From CAZCAC01 sp964496575 (GTDB taxonomy: Bacteria; Planctomycetota; UBA1135; GCA-002686595): a DNA stretch of 64,000 bases. The notes beneath the pieces are model-generated. The model saw only the letters and a list, made by a program, of their open reading frames with translations, had not been told where the DNA came from and made no database searches. Shown piece after piece: positions 17,986 to 25,032 of the stretch. Numbering within the stretch: the first letter of the stretch is position 1; every line of letters begins with the position of its first letter. The stretch is from assembly GCA_964496575.1 (NCBI GenBank), contig CAZCAC010000019.1, positions 1 to 64,000 on the forward strand. The letters are read 5' to 3'. A program made the position numbers and the translations under genes.

Positions 17986-19248
17986 TCAGCCGGAGTGCAG
18001 CGCCAGGAGCGCGGGGTTCTCCAGCAGCTCCTTCACCTCGACCAGGAAGCGCGCGCCCGAAGCGCCGTCCGCCAGGCGGTGATCGACGCTGATCGAGAGG
18101 TTCATGTAGTGGCGCACCTCGATGCGGTCGCCCTCGGGGGTCTCGACGACGCCGGGGCGCTTGACGATCCGGTGCACGCCGAGGATGGCGACCTCGGGGA
18201 AGTTGATGATCGGTGTGGCCAGGATGCCGCCGATGTTCCCCGCGTTGGTGATCGAGAAGGTCCCACCCTTCAGATCGGCCGCGATGACCTTCCCGGCGCG
18301 CGTGCGCTCGGCCAGCTCGCCCAGCTCGGCGGCGAGCTGCATCGGGCTCTTGCGCTGGACGTCGGGGATCACCGGGACGATCAGGCCGCCCTCGGTATCC
18401 ATGGCGATGCCGAGGTTCACGTGCTCGAAGGTCACGACTTCCTGCGCGACCTCGTCGAGCTGGCTGTTCAGCTCGGGGTAGCGCGCCAGCGCGATCGCGG
18501 TCGCCTTCATGATGAAGGGCATGTAGGTGACCTTGACTCCCTCGCGGGCGCCGATCGCCTTGGCCTTCGCGCGCAGCGCTACCAGCTCGGTGACGTCGAG
18601 CTCCTCGACCACGGTGAAGTGCGTCGCGGTGTACTTCGAGCGCGACATCGCCTCGGCGATCTTCCTCCGCAGGCCGCGGAAGGGCGTGCGCGTCTGCCCT
18701 TCACCGGACGGGATCGAGACCGGAGTTGCCCCGACGAGCGGGGAAACGGCCGTGGCGGCGGGGCTCGCTCCGCCGCTCTCGGCGAACTTCTCGACGTCGA
18801 CACGGCGGATGACGCCGTTGCGACCGGTCCCGGTCACCCGGGAGAGCTCGATCCCCAGCTCCCGGGCCTTGGCGCGGGCGCTGGGCACCGCGATCACCTT
18901 GCCGCCGTTCCGGGCCGGAGCTGCGGGCGCGGGGGCGGGGGCCGCCTCGGTGGCGGGCGCTGCTTCCTGAGCGGCGGCCGGGGCGGGCTCGGTGGTCGCG
19001 GAGACCTCGCCGTCGCCATCGATGACGAAGATCACGTCCCCCACCTTGACGGTTTGTCCTTCCGTGGCGCGGATCTCGGTGATCTTCCCCGAGCGCGGCG
19101 CGGGGATGTCCACCACCGCCTTGTCGGTCATCACCTCGACTACCGTCTGCAGCTCATCCACCTGATCGCCGACGGAAACGCTCCATCCGACGATCTCCGC
19201 CTCGGCGATTCCCTCGCCGATATCGGGCAACTTGAAAGCTAGTGTCAT
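17986..19248 (-). CDS. 2-oxoacid dehydrogenase E2 (dihydrolipoamide acyltransferase)
   Basis: E2 core of a 2-oxoacid dehydrogenase complex, 420 residues, which transfers the acyl group from lipoyl to CoA. It has one lipoyl domain (lysine in VEVMTDKAVVDIPAP, about residue 45), an Ala/Pro-rich linker (about 85-115), a peripheral-subunit-binding domain (VPSARAKARELGIELSRV), and a catalytic domain ending in SVDHRLADGASGARFLVEV with the catalytic His and Asp. One lipoyl domain and the E1 type next door suggest a branched-chain complex. E1beta ends 7 nt upstream. No E3 (dihydrolipoamide dehydrogenase) gene is present in the window. Confidence 0.93.
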   Translation of the reverse strand: MTLAFKLPDIGEGIAEAEIVGWSVSVGDQVDELQTVVEVMTDKAVVDIPAPRSGKITEIRATEGQTVKVGDVIFVIDGDGEVSATTEPAPAAAQEAAPATEAAPAPAPAAPARNGGKVIAVPSARAKARELGIELSRVTGTGRNGVIRRVDVEKFAESGGASPAATAVSPLVGATPVSIPSGEGQTRTPFRGLRRKIAEAMSRSKYTATHFTVVEELDVTELVALRAKAKAIGAREGVKVTYMPFIMKATAIALARYPELNSQLDEVAQEVVTFEHVNLGIAMDTEGGLIVPVIPDVQRKSPMQLAAELGELAERTRAGKVIAADLKGGTFSITNAGNIGGILATPIINFPEVAILGVHRIVKRPGVVETPEGDRIEVRHYMNLSISVDHRLADGASGARFLVEVKELLENPALLALHSG

Positions 19249-19255
19249 GGTGTCC

Positions 19256-20233
19256 TCAGAATCGGGCGACGAATTCCACGGCGTCGAGGATGCGGCGCTC
19301 GTCGGGCATGTAGTGGTATTCGAGAGTGTACGGGAACGGCGTGTCGAAGCCGGTGACGCGCTTGATCGGAGCCTCCATGTACTCGATCGCGTGCTCGGCG
19401 ATCAATGCGCTGAGCTCTCCACCGAGGCCGCAGAAGCGCGGCGCCTCGTGAACGATGACCACTCGACCCGTGCGCCTGGCCGCGTCGAGCACCGCTTCCT
19501 CGTCGAGGGGCAGCAGGGTGCGCAGGTCGATGACGTTGCACTCGATCCCCGCATCCTCGGCCGCGGTGTCGGCCGCGCGAACACATAGCGGGACCATCGC
19601 CCCGTAGCAGAAGATCGTCACGTCGCCACCGTCGCGGGCGCTGCGGGTGGTCGAGAGGGGAACGGTGTAGCTCTCCTCGGGAACCTCGCCCTTGACCGAG
19701 CGGTAGAGCGCCTTCGGCTCCATGAAGAGCACCGGGTCGGGATCGCGGATCGAGGCGATCAGGAGTCCCTTGGCGTCGTAGGGGGTCGAGGGAATGACCA
19801 CCTTCAGTCCGGGCGTGTGGCAGAAGTAGGCCTCCGCCGACTGGCTGTGGTAGAGCCCGCCGCGGATCCCGCCGCCGTAGGGCGTGCGGATCACCATCGG
19901 CGCGGTGTACTGCCCACCGGAGCGGTAGCGCATCTTGGCCGCTTCGCTGACCACCTGGTCGAACGCCGGGTAGATGAAGTCCTGGAACTGGATCTCGGCG
20001 ACGGGCTTGAGGCCGTTCATGGCCATGCCCACGGCGGTGCCGACTATACCGTCCTCGGAGAGGGGCGTGTCGAAGCAACGATTGGCGCCGAACGTGTCTC
20101 GGAGCCCCTCGGTGGCCAGGAAGACCCCGCCCTTGCGGCCGACGTCCTCGCCCAGCACCAGCACCGAAGGATCGGCCTGCATCTCCGAGCGGAGCCCCTC
20201 GTTCACGGCTTGCAGTAGCGTGATGTTCGCCAT
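19256..20233 (-). CDS. 2-oxoacid dehydrogenase E1 beta subunit
   Basis: Beta subunit (325 residues) of the thiamine-diphosphate E1 component. It begins MANITLLQAVNEGLRSEM and has the classical blocks VLVLGEDVGRKGGVF, RCFDTPLSEDGIVG with the Glu region that activates ThDP, GGQYTAPMVIRTPYGGGI and HEAPRFCGLGGELSALI. It forms an alpha2beta2 E1 with the subunit encoded 18 nt upstream. The alpha-beta-E2 gene order is typical of bacterial branched-chain and acetoin/pyruvate complexes. Which 2-oxoacid is used cannot be fixed by inspection, though branched-chain is favoured. Confidence 0.93.
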   Translation of the reverse strand: MANITLLQAVNEGLRSEMQADPSVLVLGEDVGRKGGVFLATEGLRDTFGANRCFDTPLSEDGIVGTAVGMAMNGLKPVAEIQFQDFIYPAFDQVVSEAAKMRYRSGGQYTAPMVIRTPYGGGIRGGLYHSQSAEAYFCHTPGLKVVIPSTPYDAKGLLIASIRDPDPVLFMEPKALYRSVKGEVPEESYTVPLSTTRSARDGGDVTIFCYGAMVPLCVRAADTAAEDAGIECNVIDLRTLLPLDEEAVLDAARRTGRVVIVHEAPRFCGLGGELSALIAEHAIEYMEAPIKRVTGFDTPFPYTLEYHYMPDERRILDAVEFVARF

Positions 20234-20251
20234 CTCTTGGTCTCCTGCGCT

Positions 20252-21397
20252 CTAGAGGGGGAATTCGCCGGTGCCGGCCGCGGCGTCGCCGCGGCGCTTG
20301 GCCAGCTCGAAAGTCTGCCGCCCCTGCTCGCGCAGGTGCGCCGGGATCTCCGCGTAGACCTCGCTGAAGACCGTCTCCAGGGCGGGCGGAGGAGTGTTCT
20401 CGACGATCCGCGCCGCCGCGACCACCTCCTGGGTCGCCTCCTCGCGCATCGTCGCGGCCAGCTCCTCGCTCCAGAGACCGGATGCGGTGAGATAGCGCTC
20501 GAAGATCGCGATCGGGTCGCGCTCGCGCGCCGCGGCCAGCTCGTCCTCGGGCACGTACTTGCTCGGGTCGTCGGAGGTGGAGTGCCCGCCGAGGCGGTAG
20601 GTTTTCGCTTCGACCAGCGTGGGGCCGCCGCCGCCGCGCGCGCGAGTCACCGCCTCGCCGACCGCTTGGCGCACGGCGAGCAGGTCGTTGCCGTCGACGA
20701 TCACGCCGGGCATCCCGTAGGCGATCGCCTTGGCCGCGTAGCTTTCCGACGCGGTCTGCTCGTGGGAGGGGCAGGAGATCGCCCAGCCATTGTTCTGGCA
20801 GAGGAAGACGACCGGCGCCTCGAGCACGCCGGCGAAGTTGAGCCCCGAGTGGAATCCCGAGCTGGAGGTCCCGCCATCGCCGAAGCTGACCAGCGCCACG
20901 GTGTCCTCGCCGCGGTACCTGGCGGCGTAGGCGGCACCGACCGCATGGGGCAGGTGCGTGCCGATCGGGGAGGAGATGGTGACGAAGCGGATCGGCTCGA
21001 GGAAGGAGAAGTGCGCGGGCATCTGCCGGCCGCGGTTGCTGTCCTCGGCCGTCCCGGCCATGTTGTGCAGCATGTCGACGGGCTTGATCCCGTGGTACAG
21101 GGCCATCCCGAAGTCGCGGTAGCTGGGGAACATCCAGTCGGACTTGCGCAGCGTGCTGGCCGCTCCCACCTGGCACGCCTCGATCCCCTCGTTGGGGACC
21201 GAGAAGCCGATCCGGCCGGAGCGCTGCAGCTTCATGCACGTCGCGTCGAAGGCGCGCACGCGCAGCATCGTCCGGTAGCAGTGCAGGAGCTCCTCGTCGG
21301 TGAGCCCGGAGTCGTGTGCTCCGATGCTCCCGTCCGCCGCGATGATGGAGAGCGGCTCGCCATTCATCAGAGTTGGGGTCAGGGGTTCAATGGTCAT
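20252..21397 (-). CDS. 2-oxoacid dehydrogenase E1 alpha subunit (branched-chain-like)
   Basis: Alpha subunit of E1, 381 residues from the ATG at 21397. A longer frame to 21487 exists, but its first 30 residues are basic, proline-rich and overlap the regulator. ThDP and magnesium are bound by the GDG...NN motif, here FGDGGTSSSGFHSG followed by LCQNNGWAISCP. The stretch SSPIGTHLPHAVGAAYA resembles branched-chain E1alpha more than pyruvate E1alpha. The regulatory phosphorylation loop region reads YRLGGHSTSDDPSKY. The start overlaps the Rrf2 regulator stop by 11 nt, so enzyme and regulator are translated from one message. Confidence 0.92.
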   Translation of the reverse strand: MTIEPLTPTLMNGEPLSIIAADGSIGAHDSGLTDEELLHCYRTMLRVRAFDATCMKLQRSGRIGFSVPNEGIEACQVGAASTLRKSDWMFPSYRDFGMALYHGIKPVDMLHNMAGTAEDSNRGRQMPAHFSFLEPIRFVTISSPIGTHLPHAVGAAYAARYRGEDTVALVSFGDGGTSSSGFHSGLNFAGVLEAPVVFLCQNNGWAISCPSHEQTASESYAAKAIAYGMPGVIVDGNDLLAVRQAVGEAVTRARGGGGPTLVEAKTYRLGGHSTSDDPSKYVPEDELAAARERDPIAIFERYLTASGLWSEELAATMREEATQEVVAAARIVENTPPPALETVFSEVYAEIPAHLREQGRQTFELAKRRGDAAAGTGEFPL

Positions 21398-21905
21398 CTT
21401 CGAGTTCGGATCGGGTTGCCGGCGGGCTCCCGCCGGCGTCGGCGGCGGAAGTTGGCGGTTCTTCGTTCTGGGTCGCCTGGGCGGCATCGCAGTCCGCGAG
21501 CAGCTCGGCGAGGGTCACTCGCTCGAACAGCTCGCGCACGGCGATCGCCAGCGAACGCAAGGGGGCGACGACGTCGCAGGATCCGCGCAGGCGGCATCGA
21601 TCCATCTGCTCGGAGGCACCGGATGCGCAGTCGACGAGTTGGATCGGACCCTCGAGCGCCTGCACGACCGACGCCACCGAGATCTGCTCCGCGTCGCGCG
21701 CAAGACTGTACCCGCCCTTCGTCCCTCGATGCGAGACGAGGATCTCTTCGCGGGCGAGGTACTTCAGGACCTTGCCGACCATCGGCAGCGGCAGACCGGT
21801 CTCGCGAGCCAGGTCCCGGGCGTTGTGCACGCGCGAGGCCGGCCCCCGGGCGCAGCAAGCCAGGAGCAGGATGCCGTAGTCGACCTGTTTCGAGATCCGG
21901 AGCAT
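21387..21905 (-). CDS. Rrf2-family [Fe-S] transcription regulator
   Basis: Winged-helix regulator of 172 residues from the ATG at 21905 (MLRISKQVDYGILLL, the standard Rrf2 start). The recognition region is ETGLPLPMVGKVLKYLAREEILVSHRGTKGGYSLAR. Three cysteines follow, in DCASGASEQMDRC and RGSCDVV (spacing C-x10-C-x5-C), at the place where IscR, NsrR and SUF-type Rrf2 proteins bind an iron-sulfur cluster. The last 40 residues are low complexity. It is the first gene of the 2-oxoacid dehydrogenase operon and faces the BolA-glutaredoxin-ferredoxin trio. A palindromic operator upstream suggests autoregulation. It is likely a sensor of Fe-S status, oxidation or NO. Confidence 0.88.
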   Translation of the reverse strand: MLRISKQVDYGILLLACCARGPASRVHNARDLARETGLPLPMVGKVLKYLAREEILVSHRGTKGGYSLARDAEQISVASVVQALEGPIQLVDCASGASEQMDRCRLRGSCDVVAPLRSLAIAVRELFERVTLAELLADCDAAQATQNEEPPTSAADAGGSPPATRSELEDDH

Positions 21906-21964
21906 GGGTTGGACGGGAAGGGGAGGCGGAGGGCGAGTGCCCACCTCTACGAGTCCGCCGGCAA

Positions 21965-21989
21965 ATATAGGACTGTTTTAGTACTATAT
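21965..21989. promoter_or_regulatory. Rrf2/IscR-type operator upstream of the Rrf2 gene
   Basis: A 25-bp AT-rich inverted repeat stands out in a GC-rich setting: ATATAGGACT, a 5-nt spacer GTTTT, then AGTACTATAT. The arms match at nine of ten positions. The layout, with outer ATA..., inner GACT and mirrored AGT...TAT, is that of IscR type-1 and related Rrf2 sites. It lies 60 nt upstream of the Rrf2 start and could serve both divergent units. Confidence 0.65.
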
Positions 21990-22117
21990 CGACGGCGGCG
22001 CGGCAAGACCCGAGCGATCCCCCCAAGTGCCTGCTGGAACCGGGTTTCGGGCCTTCCCACCCCCCCTGGCGGGGGTCTGGAGCCCGCTCAGGGGCCGATT
22101 CTCACGGTCCCTCCGAC

Positions 22118-22165
22118 TTGACAGGGCCAAAGTGGCAGCTTACGTAAGAGTATGAATATCGATAT
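22118..22165 (+). promoter_or_regulatory. Candidate promoter and palindromes upstream of bolA
   Basis: A perfect -35 hexamer TTGACA (22118-22123) is followed 17 nt later by a weak -10 (TACGTA at 22141). Two perfect palindromes overlap or follow it: CTTACGTAAG (22139-22148) and ATATCGATAT (22156-22165). The AT-rich patch in a GC-rich gap supports a control region, but the exact -10 is uncertain. Confidence 0.45.
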
Positions 22166-22228
22166 CGCCGTCCTCCGGCGCTGTCGACCGTCGTATCCCT
22201 CGCCGACCCCCGGCCAGCCCCAGTGAGC

Positions 22229-22468
22229 ATGGAAAACGAAACCCTGACCGTCGATTGCGTCCGCGAGATCGTCAGTGAAGCGTTCCCGGACGGAGAGGTG
22301 ATCGTCACCGATCTGACCGGCACCTCCGATCACTTCGGCGTCGAGGTGATCTCGACCCGCTTCGCCGGCCTCAGCCTGATCGACCAGCACAAGCTGGTGC
22401 ACCAGGCGGTCGGAGAGCACCTGACCAACGCGATCCACGCCCTCGAAATCAAGACCCGAACCCCCTGA
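22229..22468 (+). CDS. bolA: BolA-family protein
   Basis: Small protein of about 79 residues (a GTG two codons upstream is an alternative start). The fold signature is DHFGVEVISTRFAGLSLIDQHKLVHQAV, with the conserved F-x-G-x-x-x-x-x-x-H-x-x-V motif and the His that ligates a [2Fe-2S] cluster shared with monothiol glutaredoxins. The next gene, 10 nt downstream, is exactly such a CGFS glutaredoxin. The two form a known heterocomplex used in Fe-S trafficking and iron sensing. It is the first gene of a three-gene plus-strand operon facing an Rrf2 regulator. Confidence 0.9.
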   Translation: MENETLTVDCVREIVSEAFPDGEVIVTDLTGTSDHFGVEVISTRFAGLSLIDQHKLVHQAVGEHLTNAIHALEIKTRTP

Positions 22469-22478
22469 CTCGCCAGCC

Positions 22479-22796
22479 ATGTGGAACAAGGACAGAATCG
22501 CCGAGATCGTCGGCGTCGCCAAGCTCGTCATCTTCGCCAAGGGCACCCGCCAGGCGCCCCAGTGCGGATTCTCCGCGCGCGCCTTCACCATCCTCGATCA
22601 GCTCGGTAAGCCCTACGAGGTGGTCGACATCTTCGAGCACCCCGACATCCGCCCCGCGCTGGTCGAGCACAGCTCCTGGCCGACCACGCCTCAGGTCTTC
22701 CTGAACGGCGAGCTGCTCGGCGGCAGCGACATCATCTTCGAGATGTTCCAGAATGGCGAGCTGCAGAAGAAGGCCGACGAGACCTTCGCAGCCTGA
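22479..22796 (+). CDS. grxD: Monothiol CGFS glutaredoxin (Grx4/GrxD type)
   Basis: Glutaredoxin of 105 residues with the single-Cys active site CGFS in KGTRQAPQCGFSARAF, the WPTTPQVFLNGELLGGSDI glutathione-binding segment, and the usual C-terminal helix. Such proteins bind a bridging [2Fe-2S] cluster with glutathione and pass it to apoproteins or to BolA. The partner bolA lies directly upstream and a [2Fe-2S] ferredoxin-like protein directly downstream, so the three form a coherent Fe-S handling unit. Length is typical of the family. Confidence 0.95.
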   Translation: MWNKDRIAEIVGVAKLVIFAKGTRQAPQCGFSARAFTILDQLGKPYEVVDIFEHPDIRPALVEHSSWPTTPQVFLNGELLGGSDIIFEMFQNGELQKKADETFAA

Positions 22797-22834
22797 CCGA
22801 GAGTCCCCCGCAACCACCGCCCCCCCACCGTCCG

Positions 22835-23161
22835 ATGCCCAAGCCCGAACGCCACGTCTTCGTCTGCGTCCAGAACCGTCCCCCCGGCCACCCCCGCGGC
22901 AGCTGCTCCGATCGCTCCAAGGGCGAGCTCCTCAACGAGTTCGCCGGTCACTTCGAGCAGAAGGGCCTCTTCGGCCGCGTGGGTCTCACCAGCACCGGTT
23001 GCCTCGGCCCCTGCGACATGGGCCCCAACGTCCTCGTCTACCCCGAGGGAGTGATGTACTGCGGGGTGAAGACCGAGGACGTCGCGACGATCGTCGAGGA
23101 ACACCTCGTCGGCGGCAAGCCGGTCGAGCGGCTGCTCGCCGACCCGGCGGTCTGGGGCTAG
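22835..23161 (+). CDS. (2Fe-2S) ferredoxin-domain protein, thioredoxin-like fold
   Basis: Protein of 108 residues of the thioredoxin-fold [2Fe-2S] ferredoxin type. The N-terminal strand HVFVCVQNRPPGHPRGSC gives two Cys ligands. STGCLGPCDMGPNVLVYPEGVMYCGV gives CLGPC and the downstream pattern common to this family. It closes the bolA-glutaredoxin operon and would act as a small cytoplasmic electron or cluster carrier. It is followed by a strong hairpin shared with the convergent gene. Confidence 0.88.
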   Translation: MPKPERHVFVCVQNRPPGHPRGSCSDRSKGELLNEFAGHFEQKGLFGRVGLTSTGCLGPCDMGPNVLVYPEGVMYCGVKTEDVATIVEEHLVGGKPVERLLADPAVWG

Positions 23162-23185
23162 ACCCCCAAACCGCCTCGCTCTCAG

Positions 23186-23232
23186 ACACCTGGGGCGGCG
23201 ACCGGGCTCGGTCCGGTCACCGCCCCAGGTGT
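23186..23232. terminator. Strong hairpin between convergent genes
   Basis: 20-nt arms ACACCTGGGGCGGCGACCGG and CCGGTCACCGCCCCAGGTGT enclose a 7-nt loop, with one mismatch that becomes a G-U pair in the minus-strand transcript. It sits between the ferredoxin stop and the end of the convergent minus-strand gene, so it probably ends both. There is no T-run on either side. Confidence 0.7.
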
Positions 23233-23393
23233 GTGTGGGTGAGGCTGGTTCGGTATCGCTACTCCTCCGACAGGAAGGGCTCGATCTCGCAGGTGACCGA
23301 CTTCGTGGCGAAGGGCCCCACCTGGTAGTTGCAGACGATGGTGTACTTCTCGTTCACTTCCGGGCCATCCCATGTGGCCGAGCAGGTGAAACC

Positions 23394-24734
23394 TCAGCCG
23401 TAGCGGAAGGCGCCGCCCGCGACTCGCTGCCCGTCGCGGTCGACGATGGTGAAGGTCGGTTCCTTCGGTCTCCGGCGGTCCTCCTCGAGCTCGATCTCCG
23501 TCGCGCTGCCGTCGAGGTGCAGGATCTCGGTGACTCGCTCGTTGCCCGACCCGCTGATGAAGAAGCTGATCCGGACGTCCTCGAGCTCCTTCTCCTCGGC
23601 GAACGCCTCGTAGGCGCGCGGGGAGATCCCGGCCCGGGGTTCGAACGGCGGTCCGAGTCGCACGTCGGTGATCACACCACCGACGGCCTGGATCGCGTTC
23701 GTCTCCGGCGTGGCCGTCCCTTCCACGTACCAGCCATCTCCCTGTTCGTCCTCGTCGTAGATCTGGTACCAGATCGGGCGGAACTCGCCCGTCGGGATGA
23801 CCATGATCTCGCCGGGCCGGTAGGCGACCAGCTGACCGTTGCCGGCCGCGACCGAGAGATGCAGCCGCTCCAGCTTCGCGGGCAGGCGCAGGCGCGTCAC
23901 CCGTCGCACGTAGGGACTCAGGATCAGCTTCCGCTCGGGGAAGTCGACCCGCACGTTCCACAGCCGGCCGGCGATCAGGAGCAGGTCACCGAGCGAGCAG
24001 CCGTCGCGCCGCTCACCGCCGTCCTCGCCTCCGATCCAGAACGTGTCGCCGATCGGGTGCAACGCCTGATCGGGCTCGAGCTCGCTCTCGTCGCCCAGCT
24101 CGGCGACATCGTGGAAGTAGCCGTCGAGCTCTCCGTCTCCCAGCACGACGCGATACGTCTCGCCGGCCATCTCGAACCGACCCGAGTACGCGCAGCGGCT
24201 CCTCGCCATGATCCGGATCGAATCGAGCGCCTCCAGCTCGAGGTCGGGCCCGGAGGAGGTGTCGATGCTGCCGTAGGCGAAGAAGGTCAGGCAGTAGGGG
24301 AACCGCTCGTCCCCCACCGGCACCTCCAGGTCGACCGGGTCCGTGGCGAAGAAGAACGACGCCCGGGAATCGCTGGAGAGGATCACCTCGTCGTCGGTCA
24401 GATCCCGGTTGGCGTTGACGTCGCAGAAGAGCCGGTCGTAGAAGGGGGCCTTCTCCTTCTCCATGTCGAGGATGCAGAGTATCTCCGCGTCGCCGAGGGT
24501 GAGCCGCCCGTAGAGAGGCCGTTCGGTGGAGAGCTCCGGCAACACCCAGTCTCCTGCCGGTGGCTCGAACGAGCACTCCAGGAACGTGTACCCGGATAGC
24601 TCGGGCAGCTCCTCGGCGTGCATTCCTTCAACGAACGACCCGTACTCGAGCGGCACCACGATGTCCGCCGGCGGAGCGACCTCCACGGCGGGCGAGCCGG
24701 CCAGCGTGGCCAGCGCGAGTTTCGTTCCCAGCAT
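23394..24734 (-). CDS. Secreted protein of unknown function with EF-hand-like loop; in-frame TGA then coding-like extension
   Basis: I do not recognise this 446-residue protein. A hydrophobic N-terminus (MLGTKLALATLAGS) suggests export. It contains a 12-residue calcium-loop-like segment DVNANRDLTDDE (Asp, Asn, Asn, Asp, Thr and Glu at positions 1, 3, 5, 7, 9 and 12), of the kind seen in dockerin and EF-hand loops. The rest is beta-rich. The frame ends at TGA (23394-23396) after AFRYG, but continues without a stop for 45 more codons to TAG at 23259-23261. That extension has G or C at nearly every third position and reads like protein (GFTCSATWDGPEVNEK...). The true end may therefore be 23259. 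Confidence 0.55.
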   Translation of the reverse strand: MLGTKLALATLAGSPAVEVAPPADIVVPLEYGSFVEGMHAEELPELSGYTFLECSFEPPAGDWVLPELSTERPLYGRLTLGDAEILCILDMEKEKAPFYDRLFCDVNANRDLTDDEVILSSDSRASFFFATDPVDLEVPVGDERFPYCLTFFAYGSIDTSSGPDLELEALDSIRIMARSRCAYSGRFEMAGETYRVVLGDGELDGYFHDVAELGDESELEPDQALHPIGDTFWIGGEDGGERRDGCSLGDLLLIAGRLWNVRVDFPERKLILSPYVRRVTRLRLPAKLERLHLSVAAGNGQLVAYRPGEIMVIPTGEFRPIWYQIYDEDEQGDGWYVEGTATPETNAIQAVGGVITDVRLGPPFEPRAGISPRAYEAFAEEKELEDVRISFFISGSGNERVTEILHLDGSATEIELEEDRRRPKEPTFTIVDRDGQRVAGGAFRYG

Positions 24735-25032
24735 CTTCTCACGCTCCTGCTTCGCGGGAATCCGGAGAGCTCACGGTCGACGGCAAGGATAAGGGCGATC
24801 CTCCGGAAGGTGACCGGCTTTTCGGAATCCGGGGTCGGCAATACCCTGGCGAGCCCGCGATGAAGATCTCGGTTCCAAACCTCGACCACCGGATACCCGA
24901 CCCCCACCTCCGGAGACCTCCCGGACTGCGAATTCCGAGTGCGAGGGAACCTGCCCGCGACCCGTACATCCAACAGAACGAGAGAGAGTGGCGCCGAATC
25001 TCCCCCGCCCCGCCCCCTGACCAAGGAAAGAC
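24735..25032. other. Divergent intergenic region, 298 nt
   Basis: This gap separates the minus-strand secreted protein from the plus-strand FG-GAP protein. I see no convincing promoter, operator, hairpin or small gene in it. The minus-strand gene has a possible ribosome site AGGAG about 10 nt before its ATG. Confidence 0.35.

Noticed and set aside
23353..23390. Calling the hairpin after the TGA a definite selenocysteine element
   Set aside because: Loop size and distance fit loosely but the loop lacks an early G, and no selenocysteine machinery is visible in the window; kept as a hypothesis only.
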